Source: a virus
IMG/VR virus record: IMGVR_UViG_3300035670_000846
Coordinates: 1 to 32,437 of that record
DNA: 32,437 nt
Strand: one strand, 5' to 3'
Shown here in pieces: positions 22,611 through 30,462 of this stretch. Under the pieces are notes generated by a model. That model did no database searches, was not told where the DNA came from, and saw only the letters and a list, made by a program, of their open reading frames with translations. Every line of letters begins with the position of its first letter. Within the stretch, counting starts at the first letter, position 1. The translations under genes were made by a program, and so were the position numbers.

Positions 22611-23081
22611 TTAAACGATAAGTCCGGAATCAATGGAAAGGACCTCACCATTGAGGTCAAGTTGAATGCCGTTGCCAGCCCTCATGTACCCTTCCTGCAC
22701 AAGGTAAGCAACCAATTGGTCTTGAAAATAGCCAACGGTGACGAAGGCGGAGGGGTTGTTGGGGATTTCGTACTGAGCGTAGATTGGGCCCTGGAAAACA
22801 CCGCCGTATTCGTTGATATTATCCTGCGGATATGGTACCACGGATACCCACTGACCTCCATTCAGGTCGGTGTACCAGATGTTAAGGTTCGAGTTATTGC
22901 TATCGTACCAGAGAGAGCCTTGAATGGGCTTCGGTGGTGGCGATACACTGACGTAGACGGGAGCAGATGTTGGAGAGGAAACTGCCACGGCTGTCCACTG
23001 AGTGCCGTTCCATCGCCACGTACGCCCATTGGACGTATATATCTGTCCCACCGTTGGGCTAGGTGGAAAGGAGTATGCCAT
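22611..23081 (-). CDS. Small adhesin-like virion protein (156 aa)
   Basis: Residues 6-31 (PPSPTVGQIYTSNGRTWRWN, GTQWTAV) are a short beta unit common in phage fibre proteins. Residues 55-80 hold a GSLWYDS...NGGQWV hairpin unit like those elsewhere in the window. The C-terminus GNGIQLDLNGEVLSIDSGLI closely resembles the end of the 1649-residue protein. Immediately upstream of the giant fibre gene, it may be its attachment partner. The ATG at 23081 has AGGA directly adjacent, too close to be a normal ribosome site. Confidence 0.82.
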   Translation of the reverse strand: MAYSFPPSPTVGQIYTSNGRTWRWNGTQWTAVAVSSPTSAPVYVSVSPPPKPIQGSLWYDSNNSNLNIWYTDLNGGQWVSVVPYPQDNINEYGGVFQGPIYAQYEIPNNPSAFVTVGYFQDQLVAYLVQEGYMRAGNGIQLDLNGEVLSIDSGLIV

Positions 23082-23105
23082 TCCTGTTAGGCTTACATCA
23101 GTTGG

Positions 23106-23115
23106 TTTTACCCGC
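23106..23115 (-). promoter_or_regulatory. GCGGGTAAAACC element before the 156-residue gene
   Basis: It lies two bases after the stop TGA (23120-23118) and 24 bases before the start. Sequence on the coding strand: GGCGGGTAAAACCAACTG. Confidence 0.55.
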
Positions 23116-23117
23116 CG

Positions 23118-24200
23118 TCAGGGTCCGAATCCTTGGTTGCCATCAATCACATAGCCACCTGCATCCGTTGGCTCCATAATCTGAGGAGTTCCCCCAGTAA
23201 GTTCCGTATAGTTATCGACAGTGATCCAGTTCGGGAAGTCATCGTTCTGACCGACTGCTCCCCACCCTATTCTGTAATCGGGAGCCTGGTCACCAGCGGC
23301 ATCGGTGGTCCAACCGCTCAGACCCTTACCGGAAACCATATTATAGCGCTGAGGAATACGCCAGGACCGCATGATACCTTGCGGAGTATCAATCGCCGAA
23401 TCGCCATTACCTGCGCGAATCGCCGTCATCTGCATTTCAGCAGCCAGTTGCTTCAATGCCGTCTCGTAATCCGCCTTTACGTCTTCGCGACGACGGACTG
23501 TGTCAAGATAGTATCGAGCAATAATAAGAGCAGTGCGGCGGCGATTGCTGGTAATGAGAACCATCCCGGCCTTGCCAGACTGTTCTATATAGCTATCAAT
23601 CAAGCTGTTGGCATCTTGGATTGCCATCCGAAGCTTTGCCACATTGACCGTAGTGGCAGCAGCATCGTCAATATTTGTAAGTTGGATTGCCTCTTTGAGG
23701 CCATAAGCTACAATGAAGTCATCCGGAGAAGCCGATTTGGGGTCCGACTTGTGCTCTGTGAGGGTGCCCGACCGATTCTGATAGGGGAAGCCATAGCCCC
23801 CAATCGTTTGGCCTAAGTTAGCCTGGACTTGACTTCCGTCAGTCTTCTCATCCGGAGCAAGCTGGTTTCTAGCAGGAACTCGATAAAAAGCCCGAACCGC
23901 ATTTCGCTTTACTACAACGTCGTTGGCAGTCGGAGGGACGGGGCCACGGAGGCACTGCTTCAGATCAAGTGGTGGCTCATACGAGACAAACACCTCATCC
24001 CAGGGGCTCAGGAAAGAATCCAGCTCCAACACGATCATTGTATCAGAGGCATAGTTGACGGTGGTTACGCCATAGTTGCCGTAGTTTACTGTAAACGATC
24101 CAACAGGCACCGGAACTTTCGAGTCCAGTGGTCCATCGAACCACAACATTACTGTGGATGTAGAGGGTACAGTTATTTCCTTGATCTGGGGCAGACCCAT
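23118..24200 (-). CDS. Mu gp36-like (DUF1320) neck protein with Ig-like N-terminus (360 aa)
   Basis: Residues 159-260 (PDDFIVAYGLKEAIQLTNID, VAKLRMAIQDANSLIDSYIE, ALIIARYYLDTVRRREDV, DYETALKQLAAE) follow the pattern of phage Mu gp36/DUF1320 head-tail connector proteins: an acidic start, a helix with D-A-N-x-x-I-D-S-Y, then a helix with I-A-R-Y. Residues 10-76 (PSTSTVMLWFDGPL, FTVNYGNYGVTTVNYASDTM, WDEVFVSYEPP) resemble an Ig-like domain of the SwmB-repeat type. The fusion is larger than the usual family member. Inferred role: connector at the neck with an outward decoration domain. Start ATG at 24200, no Shine-Dalgarno. Confidence 0.75.
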   Translation of the reverse strand: MGLPQIKEITVPSTSTVMLWFDGPLDSKVPVPVGSFTVNYGNYGVTTVNYASDTMIVLELDSFLSPWDEVFVSYEPPLDLKQCLRGPVPPTANDVVVKRNAVRAFYRVPARNQLAPDEKTDGSQVQANLGQTIGGYGFPYQNRSGTLTEHKSDPKSASPDDFIVAYGLKEAIQLTNIDDAAATTVNVAKLRMAIQDANSLIDSYIEQSGKAGMVLITSNRRRTALIIARYYLDTVRRREDVKADYETALKQLAAEMQMTAIRAGNGDSAIDTPQGIMRSWRIPQRYNMVSGKGLSGWTTDAAGDQAPDYRIGWGAVGQNDDFPNWITVDNYTELTGGTPQIMEPTDAGGYVIDGNQGFGP

Positions 24201-24225
24201 GACGCAGCAACCAGAATATAACTGC

Positions 24226-24235
24226 TTTTACCCGG
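24226..24235 (-). promoter_or_regulatory. CCGGGTAAAAGCAGTTATATT element before the gp36-like gene
   Basis: One base after the stop TAA (24239-24237), 25 bases before the ATG. The AGTTATATT continuation overlaps the other copies' AGTTA. Confidence 0.58.
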
Positions 24236-24236
24236 T

Positions 24237-24722
24237 TTACCGTAGTAAGTAATCGTCCGGTTTGTTAGTCAAAGGATTATAACGCTCGCTCACCCAAAAA
24301 GCGTAGGGGTCTTTATTTGCAACATCTATAGACTCCCCGGCCTGGTTATAGACCTGGTCTCCGGCGACCCGTATAGTGTAGCCTTTTACAGTAGGATACA
24401 AGCATTGGGTAATGTAGTTTACGCCTAACCTCAGAGGCCACTCATCTCGAAAGTTTACATTCCAGGCATAAATCGTAATCAAGCGTGTGGAAGCGTTGAT
24501 CTCGTAATCAATCTGCCCGACTATGCTCCCGCCGCGTTGCTCTGAGCCTACATAGGGGGGATCACTGTAATCAAAACTTTGCGATATCCGGGTATATGGT
24601 TGCCCATCCCACTTGATTTGCACATAGCGCAGTTCCGAGCCGCCCGGAACATCCGCAGCCTGATACAAAAAGTCTTGAAAGAGCCAGTCAGGCGATGAGA
24701 TGCTAGGGCGACGGATTGCCAT
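24237..24722 (-). CDS. Hypothetical virion protein (161 aa)
   Basis: This beta-rich protein starts MAIRRPSISSPDWLFQDFLY, has YVQIKWDGQPYTRISQSFDY and ITIYAWNVNFRDEWPLRLGV in the middle, and ends DPYAFWVSERYNPLTNKPDD then YLLR. No family is recognised. It lies three bases after the OB-fold protein gene and is followed by the gp36-like gene, so a baseplate or neck component is plausible. No cysteine pair, signal or membrane segment is visible. There is no clear ribosome site, and translation is probably coupled. Confidence 0.8.
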   Translation of the reverse strand: MAIRRPSISSPDWLFQDFLYQAADVPGGSELRYVQIKWDGQPYTRISQSFDYSDPPYVGSEQRGGSIVGQIDYEINASTRLITIYAWNVNFRDEWPLRLGVNYITQCLYPTVKGYTIRVAGDQVYNQAGESIDVANKDPYAFWVSERYNPLTNKPDDYLLR

Positions 24723-24725
24723 TTG

Positions 24726-25526
24726 CTATTCGGGGGGCGCATTCCAGGTGGCTTCACCACCATAGGGATTGGATCGTGGGGAGGTGCCGTAGGCCGAAGA
24801 TTTAGGCATCTCCTGAGCGGACGTGGGGAACACGTAGTCCCAAACTGACTGTTCTGCCACGGGTTGTTCGCCATCGCCTGCAGAGTCGTTCGGCTGCTGA
24901 CCATCGTTCTCGCCTGCGTGTCCGTGCTGCAAGTCAACGTGACGAACCCAGATGTATTTTCCGTTTCGTTTGAGACAGACACACACCCAGTCCGAGTTCA
25001 TCGGGCCATCTTCCTCAATGACCATACAGCCGTGGTTTTCTTTCCCGGCAGGCGGTAAGTCCCCAGAACCATAAATGGGTAACCTCGTCATCGACGAGTT
25101 GTTGGGCATATCGAGTTTCTTGCCTTTCCCTTTCGCTAACAGCTGAGGGTCATACATCACGTCTTGTAAGACAGCATACTGATACTGACCGTTGGACGCG
25201 GCAATGTTGACTCGCTTTCCCACCAACCCTTTTGGTTGTTTCCCCTTGAATGCGGGGGAAGTGTCGATCCAGTGGGACTTATCGGGTTCTTCCCCGAGCC
25301 GTTCTTTTGACCAGTCCCCAGCTCCCGATACTTGAGGAATGTCGGGATTCATATCGTCGAAGATGACTCGAACACGGCCACGATCTTCAGGATCGTCTAC
25401 ATCAACGATGGTTCCGCGTAAAGTCCCATGAGGCAAACCCGCAAACTTCATGTTCGCTTCCGTTTGCTGCTGCATGAGCGCGAGGCTCTGAACAAGAGGA
25501 GTAGAACGAAGTTTAGGTGGGCGCAT
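24726..25526 (-). CDS. Baseplate spike-type protein with gp5-like OB fold (266 aa)
   Basis: Residues 33-58 (HGTLRGTIVDVDDPEDRGRV, RVIFDD) match the first strands of the OB domain of T4 gp5 and gpV-type proteins, where D-P-x-x-x-G-R-V-R-V is the hallmark. That domain joins the central spike to the tail tube and baseplate hub. Residues 60-190 continue as beta sequence (HWIDTSPAF, GLVGKRVNIAASNGQYQYAV, WVCVCLKRNGKYIWVRHVDL). The last 70 residues are Pro/Ser/Gln-rich and probably flexible. No lysozyme domain or triple-stranded spike repeat is visible. Start ATG at 25526, two bases after the previous stop. Confidence 0.75.
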   Translation of the reverse strand: MRPPKLRSTPLVQSLALMQQQTEANMKFAGLPHGTLRGTIVDVDDPEDRGRVRVIFDDMNPDIPQVSGAGDWSKERLGEEPDKSHWIDTSPAFKGKQPKGLVGKRVNIAASNGQYQYAVLQDVMYDPQLLAKGKGKKLDMPNNSSMTRLPIYGSGDLPPAGKENHGCMVIEEDGPMNSDWVCVCLKRNGKYIWVRHVDLQHGHAGENDGQQPNDSAGDGEQPVAEQSVWDYVFPTSAQEMPKSSAYGTSPRSNPYGGEATWNAPPE

Positions 25527-25528
25527 AG

Positions 25529-25828
25529 TTACTTAGTACGAGAAAACTTGGGGATGTTTCGAGGATGCCGCCGTGGAGCCACCGGTTGAGGCGGCTGAGG
25601 TGTTACCACAGGAACGGAGGGTTCCGGTGCCTTCTCAACAAAACGTGGTCCGGGGTCTTCCGTTGGAATAATGGACTCGATTACCACAGGAATCGGTGGA
25701 GCTGGCTCTTCCTTTTGAGAGATAGCTTCGAATACTTCCTGCGCTGCCTCTTCCAAAAATTCCTCAATTTTCGTTTCTTCAGCCGGTTTTTCGGAGAAGC
25801 CTGATGACCTCTTGCGTGGGGTTGCCAT
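25529..25828 (-). CDS. Small Pro/Glu-rich protein (99 aa)
   Basis: The basic start (MATPRKRSSGFSEKP) is followed by an acidic helical stretch (IEEFLEEAAQEVFEAISQ), a Pro-rich half (PIPVVIESIIPTEDPGPRFV and PQPPQPV) and a basic end (RRHPRNIPKFSRTK). It is probably disordered. No family is recognised. Its position directly before the OB-fold baseplate gene suggests an assembly or linker protein. Start ATG at 25828 after a short leader, with GGAAACGAG upstream as a possible weak ribosome site. Confidence 0.72.
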   Translation of the reverse strand: MATPRKRSSGFSEKPAEETKIEEFLEEAAQEVFEAISQKEEPAPPIPVVIESIIPTEDPGPRFVEKAPEPSVPVVTPQPPQPVAPRRHPRNIPKFSRTK

Positions 25829-25849
25829 AGATGTTGCTCGTTTCCACGG

Positions 25850-25859
25850 TTTTACCCGC
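25850..25859 (-). promoter_or_regulatory. GCGGGTAAAACC element before the Pro-rich gene
   Basis: The stop TAA of the 1101-residue gene (25862-25860) is followed without gap by GCGGGTAAAACC. The start codon lies 21 bases downstream, the shortest distance of the set. Confidence 0.55.
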
Positions 25860-28800
25860 TTACCGAGGTGTCAGGTAGAGGGTCTTGGGTTGGGTCACAG
25901 GGTAACGCCAAGCAGCTTCTTGCGAGATGTCGAAGAAAGCATCCTCGGCGGCAGAAGCGTCTGCAACAAAGTAGGCATAGCCAATCTTATAGTGATTGGC
26001 ATCCACATTGTAAGACGCTTTGGCATTCTCACACGTGGGAGCGAACCTGTAGATGGAAGCGTCCCAAACAGGGGCAGTTACAGGGTCGAGACCCCCACTG
26101 AGTAAGTCCGTGGTGAAGAAACCGGTTAGAGGGGCGCAGGGGTTAATGTTGGCATAATCCCCAACCCAGTCACCATACACTTTTGCTTCGAGTTTACTTG
26201 TTTGAGAGGTTAGCTCAAGGACTGCGGTTATATTGCCTACGTCAAGATAATCGTTGAGCAACGATAAAACACGCTCTACCTCAACTGACAACAACTTCAT
26301 GTCAGTGAAGGCTTGGCGATTATGCAAGGGTTCGTAAGAGATTAGTTCAGCCTCGTTAAACTCGTCAAACTCTACATCGCTAGCTGGGAAAACTCCTGCA
26401 TTCTGGTAGGATCCAGACTCAACCGCATTGTAGTAAGCTAAGTTGGAGTAAAGATAAGGTTCGCAGTAAACGTAAGTATAGTCGGGAATGGGTTGATCGT
26501 ACAGGAAGAGTTCCTCGTAAATAGCGGGAAGGTCGTCTTCCGGTGGGCAACGCATCTCCTCGGGCTCAATGCTCGAACCCCAGTACGCGAAATCCTGGCA
26601 AGTAAGAGCCACCTTTTGCCAAACTGCCCCATTCCTATCATAGTCAAGAGGTAGACGAACAAAATACTTCTCCCAGTTTTCTGGTCCCGGGCCATTATTA
26701 AGGTCGGCCAGCAGCGGATTGATGTAGTTGTCTTCTTCCAGGTGAGCAACTGTTTCTGCCACCTGTAAGTCCTGAGCCTTCCACAGCCGCAAAGTAGTCT
26801 CAGCATTATACACATTGGGGCTCATATAGTAAGTGATGCCACTGAATACAAGCTCGGTTATGTCTGCTCTATATACTGTTGAGAGATTGTCCGATATTGT
26901 GATAACGGGAAGCTGAGCTTTTCCTTTGAGTGTGAGCGGGGAGTACGTGAAGTCGTAAGTTCCGTCCACTGTGTTGTAAGTATATGTAAACGTGAAGTCG
27001 TCAGATACATGCGCCACACCGTTATTAACTAAGGTGCCATCGCAGTAGATTAAAACGGTAGAAAGATCAAGGACAGGGTTGGGAGCTGCAAACTGCGGGT
27101 GGGAGTTCACGGCGATCCAAGCCTCTGCCGTTGTCTCTGTCACTTCAAACACCGCCCCGACCAATTGAGGGTGTGTCAAAGGGTCTGGCCCAACTAAATC
27201 CCCCAGCTGGAACTTGTCCCCGGTGCCAACCGGATTGATAGAGAATGAAATGACTTGATTACCCAGAACGGTGATGTTGGCTACTGCCAATCCGCCTGTA
27301 CCAGATAGTGCAACGAGAGGTACCCCAATATACACGCCATCGTCAAGATCAGTGCCGGCATAGGAGATGGCAAGGTCCAAAATTGCAGAAGGGGAGGAGT
27401 AGTACAGTGCAGCAGCTCTTGTATTGGGATCAGAGTTTGCATAATCCCACCACATTTCTCCCTGTTTCGGTCCACCGTACAAGGCTGAATCGGCAATGTA
27501 CTTCAAGATTGAGTCGGGATAAATCTCCCAGGTTTTGTTGTTGTAGTACTTCATCAGAAGTACGTCGTAGTTTCCTGCAATGGTGATACTCAGATTTTGT
27601 ACCGTGTATTGCAAAGTTGTCGGACTCAAACCTGTACCATCAAAGATTTTGACGGGAACTTTGTAAGGAAGGAGCTGAGCGTCGACAGAAAAATCAGTAA
27701 CGTTTACATAACGAAACTCATCCGGAATCCAGTAGGGGGTAGCGTCTTGATGAAGAACCAGCGTTCCAGGGGTTGTCAATGTACCTTGCACTCCAAGTAC
27801 ATTGTCAGTGATGGTCAGTCCCGAAATATCGTCGATACGAACCACAGTCCCGACCGGGATGGTACTCGCCGCCGCCCGAAACGCAGTCATATCGACGAAT
27901 GTCATCATCGGGGCAGGTGTTTGCCGAGGCGACTGCCGGTAATCAATCTCCACCCAGGATCCGCACCCAGAATCGCTCGGTAACCACACAGAAAGCACGC
28001 CATTATTCTCATTCCACCACAGATCCCCTTCCTTGGCACCTCCGGGGGCCAGCTCGGATACTACGGTCTTCTGGTAGTAGATATAGTTTACAATCTGATT
28101 AAACGACAGACTGCCGGCGATTGGCGGCAAATATAGAGATTGAGCTTCATCAAATCCGTGGATGCTTAAAGAGTCGAAAACAAGATTAAATGGCAATGCG
28201 CCACCTTTATTACCCCAAGCCCCTCGGAAGTTATCCAGAGTAGAGATATTATTCCAGTCCGAGTTGTCAGCCCAAGGTCGGATTGTAACCTGCGTGGAGT
28301 AGTTATTCGCTTCAACGGCATTTGAGTTTGCCTGAGCTAAATAACCAGCAATTCCTGCTGGGCTACTGAGGCTATCCGGTATGCGGATAAACCACTGACT
28401 TAGGGCAGGGTCGTAAGTTGGTGAGATTTCTGGCTGAAGCGTAGACGTCAGTGACAAATAAATAGGCTGATTAAAGTAGTATGTTGACCCTGCGAAGAGT
28501 ATGGGGAACTTTACAGGAAATTTTTTATCGGAGTCGTAACCAGGATATAGCAGTAGCTCTGAGCCACTGCTACCACACACAAAGGAGTAATCACCTGATA
28601 CTCCAACGGAGGGTCGATAGAACGGTGTGGGTCGATAAGTTGGAATGTCAATGCGCAGCGGCACATTAGCTGCGATCTGGTCATAAAAACTCTGTGGAAG
28701 AGTTCCGATGGAAATTATATACTTGTCACCATCGACATCTACCGACTGAATCTGGTAAACATCGTCGCCTAGCAGTATACGAGCAACTTGCGTTGTTCTC

Positions 28801-29165
28801 CCAGGTTGCAGAAATTGCAACCGATCGGTAACAATCGCATTCACAATAGTTTTTACAACTTGCCCAGCCGAATTTTTAACCTCCGTGTTCCAGTTGCGAA
28901 CTTCGTAGATCTTCGGAATAATATAGCTATTATAGACCCCGAATGTTCCGCCCAAAAGCTGGCGCTTCTGATCCGGAGTGCTAGGAAGATTCCCCCAATA
29001 GTTAGGACCATTCCAGCCAAGCATTTGTGCCAGAAAGTCTAGCTGGGAGTTAACCCTACCCTCAGTTTGAGTAACTTCCGTGCTTTGGGTGGGTGTCAAC
29101 CAAGGGTCAGTGAAGTTACGCAGCTCGAAACCTGAAACATTAAAGGTGGGATTATATTGCGTCAT
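25860..29165 (-). CDS. Large virion protein with GxLWW units (1101 aa)
   Basis: Start ATG at 29165, one base after the previous stop, with GGAG seven bases upstream inside that gene. The N-terminus contains VNSQLDFLAQMLGWNGPNYW. Two hairpin-like units of the type seen in the fibre genes occur at residues 380-410 (GDLWWNENNGVLSVWLPSDS) and 569-590 (GEMWWDYANSDPNTRAALYY). Between and after them lies long beta-rich sequence with many Tyr and Pro and no enzymatic motif. The last ~200 residues contain acidic segments (EEMRCPPEDDLPAIYEELFL, ASDVEFDEFNEAELISYEPL). Its location next to baseplate-type genes suggests a tail or baseplate component. The family is not recognised. Confidence 0.87.
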   Translation of the reverse strand: MTQYNPTFNVSGFELRNFTDPWLTPTQSTEVTQTEGRVNSQLDFLAQMLGWNGPNYWGNLPSTPDQKRQLLGGTFGVYNSYIIPKIYEVRNWNTEVKNSAGQVVKTIVNAIVTDRLQFLQPGRTTQVARILLGDDVYQIQSVDVDGDKYIISIGTLPQSFYDQIAANVPLRIDIPTYRPTPFYRPSVGVSGDYSFVCGSSGSELLLYPGYDSDKKFPVKFPILFAGSTYYFNQPIYLSLTSTLQPEISPTYDPALSQWFIRIPDSLSSPAGIAGYLAQANSNAVEANNYSTQVTIRPWADNSDWNNISTLDNFRGAWGNKGGALPFNLVFDSLSIHGFDEAQSLYLPPIAGSLSFNQIVNYIYYQKTVVSELAPGGAKEGDLWWNENNGVLSVWLPSDSGCGSWVEIDYRQSPRQTPAPMMTFVDMTAFRAAASTIPVGTVVRIDDISGLTITDNVLGVQGTLTTPGTLVLHQDATPYWIPDEFRYVNVTDFSVDAQLLPYKVPVKIFDGTGLSPTTLQYTVQNLSITIAGNYDVLLMKYYNNKTWEIYPDSILKYIADSALYGGPKQGEMWWDYANSDPNTRAAALYYSSPSAILDLAISYAGTDLDDGVYIGVPLVALSGTGGLAVANITVLGNQVISFSINPVGTGDKFQLGDLVGPDPLTHPQLVGAVFEVTETTAEAWIAVNSHPQFAAPNPVLDLSTVLIYCDGTLVNNGVAHVSDDFTFTYTYNTVDGTYDFTYSPLTLKGKAQLPVITISDNLSTVYRADITELVFSGITYYMSPNVYNAETTLRLWKAQDLQVAETVAHLEEDNYINPLLADLNNGPGPENWEKYFVRLPLDYDRNGAVWQKVALTCQDFAYWGSSIEPEEMRCPPEDDLPAIYEELFLYDQPIPDYTYVYCEPYLYSNLAYYNAVESGSYQNAGVFPASDVEFDEFNEAELISYEPLHNRQAFTDMKLLSVEVERVLSLLNDYLDVGNITAVLELTSQTSKLEAKVYGDWVGDYANINPCAPLTGFFTTDLLSGGLDPVTAPVWDASIYRFAPTCENAKASYNVDANHYKIGYAYFVADASAAEDAFFDISQEAAWRYPVTQPKTLYLTPR

Positions 29166-29166
29166 A

Positions 29167-30462
29167 CTAAGACTCCACAGTGATTTGGTCTGTTTCCAAG
29201 TTTACATACTCTTGCTTCATACAAGAGATGGGTGCCATCCAGAGATTGGCGTAATCCGAGACTTGTTCGTACAAGTTTATAAGGTCCTGATCGAACGGTG
29301 CAGTCAGCCAGTTGGCCACAGGAACATAGTCTCGGTGGATTATTTCTCGAGTGTCTTGGATCTCTGTGATCGAGAAGTTGTTGTCAATGCTTACCTGGGC
29401 CAGAGTAGCATAAGTTGCTGGAATTTCTTCCCCCTGGCTGTTAACAAAAGTCTTTGGCAAAGTTCCTGCTGGGTACATTACCAACGTTGCCCGAGGTGAC
29501 AGAGTCGCTTGAGAAGATAACAGCGTCAAAGTTCCCGTCACAGTAATAGACTGAACGGAAACAGTGGTTGAGGAGAATGTAACATTCCAGCCCGTCTGCA
29601 TTACTGGGTCTTCTACAGTGAACTCAAAAAATTGTCCCGTGGTATCCTCCGACACCGACACCGTGCTTACTTGAGATAGTACACCATTGTTAACATAAGA
29701 CAAAGTGGCCGTACCCTTGTATGCAGTCCCGGAAGGACAGCGGAGTATTATGGTAGAGTAAGCAGACCCCAGCTCACTCTCCCATTGCAGGAAAGCCGTC
29801 GCAGGTTGTGCGTAAGACGGATAGTAGGTGTCCTCGTTCGACCATCTTGAGCTGCCGTCATTCAAAAAAGCATTCACACCAGGATAGCGCCAACCGGTAA
29901 TAGCATCTGTGCTACTTGTAATGTTTAGCGGTTGTCCAGTGAGAGCAAAGTCAGTGACGGAGTATATTTCGGCAGTCGGTGCATCGTCATAAATAAGTTG
30001 ATACGCAATGTCATATACGGACTGACTCACATCGAGAACCTTGAGGTCTACAATCGTAGGTCTTACCAGAGTCTTTCCGTATCTCCAGACGATGGCACCA
30101 CCCTTAATGAGCATTACTTGAGAGTTGTTTGACTTGGTTACCTCCAGCGAAACTGCCCCATTGATGCTCTCTCCCCAGGGAATATAGACATAGCCTATAC
30201 TCTCAATGTTCGTGCGAACCGATGTGTTGCCAGTAACGTTTGACTCAGTGACCAGATTAAAGAAGTCAATCTGGTATGTTTCACTGATGGCCGGTAAACG
30301 ACGGTAAATTGGTCGGCCACCGGGAATCCACTCCGTCGGTCGCGAGTGCAAATTATTAACATCGATGTACTGTGGGGAGAGCACATTGAGTCGAGACTGC
30401 ACGGTCGTGGTCTGGACCTCGGGAACAATGCCTCCACTGATTGGCGTAAGTTGCTGACTCAT
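29167..30462 (-). CDS. Virion protein of unknown role (431 aa)
   Basis: Start ATG at 30462 overlaps the previous stop as ATGA. It is beta-rich throughout, with VNNLHSRPTEWIPGGRPIYR near the N-terminus and a central Ser/Thr/Val-rich beta region (TGWNVTFSSTTVSVQSITVT). The C-terminal 80 residues are different, with FSITEIQDTREIIHRDYVPV and LINLYEQVSDYANLWMAPIS possibly forming helices. No cysteine or catalytic pattern is conserved to my eye. It lies between two larger virion genes in one translation-coupled chain, which argues for a shared complex, perhaps the baseplate. Confidence 0.85.
   Translation of the reverse strand: MSQQLTPISGGIVPEVQTTTVQSRLNVLSPQYIDVNNLHSRPTEWIPGGRPIYRRLPAISETYQIDFFNLVTESNVTGNTSVRTNIESIGYVYIPWGESINGAVSLEVTKSNNSQVMLIKGGAIVWRYGKTLVRPTIVDLKVLDVSQSVYDIAYQLIYDDAPTAEIYSVTDFALTGQPLNITSSTDAITGWRYPGVNAFLNDGSSRWSNEDTYYPSYAQPATAFLQWESELGSAYSTIILRCPSGTAYKGTATLSYVNNGVLSQVSTVSVSEDTTGQFFEFTVEDPVMQTGWNVTFSSTTVSVQSITVTGTLTLLSSQATLSPRATLVMYPAGTLPKTFVNSQGEEIPATYATLAQVSIDNNFSITEIQDTREIIHRDYVPVANWLTAPFDQDLINLYEQVSDYANLWMAPISCMKQEYVNLETDQITVES

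Noticed and set aside
22607-22660. Eighteen extra N-terminal codons for the giant fibre.
   Set aside because: They overlap the 156-residue gene. The shared module begins at the ATG at 22606, five bases after that gene's stop.
23133-23816. Plus-strand ORF of 227 codons.
   Set aside because: Antisense to the DUF1320-like gene, with no ribosome site or recognisable domain.
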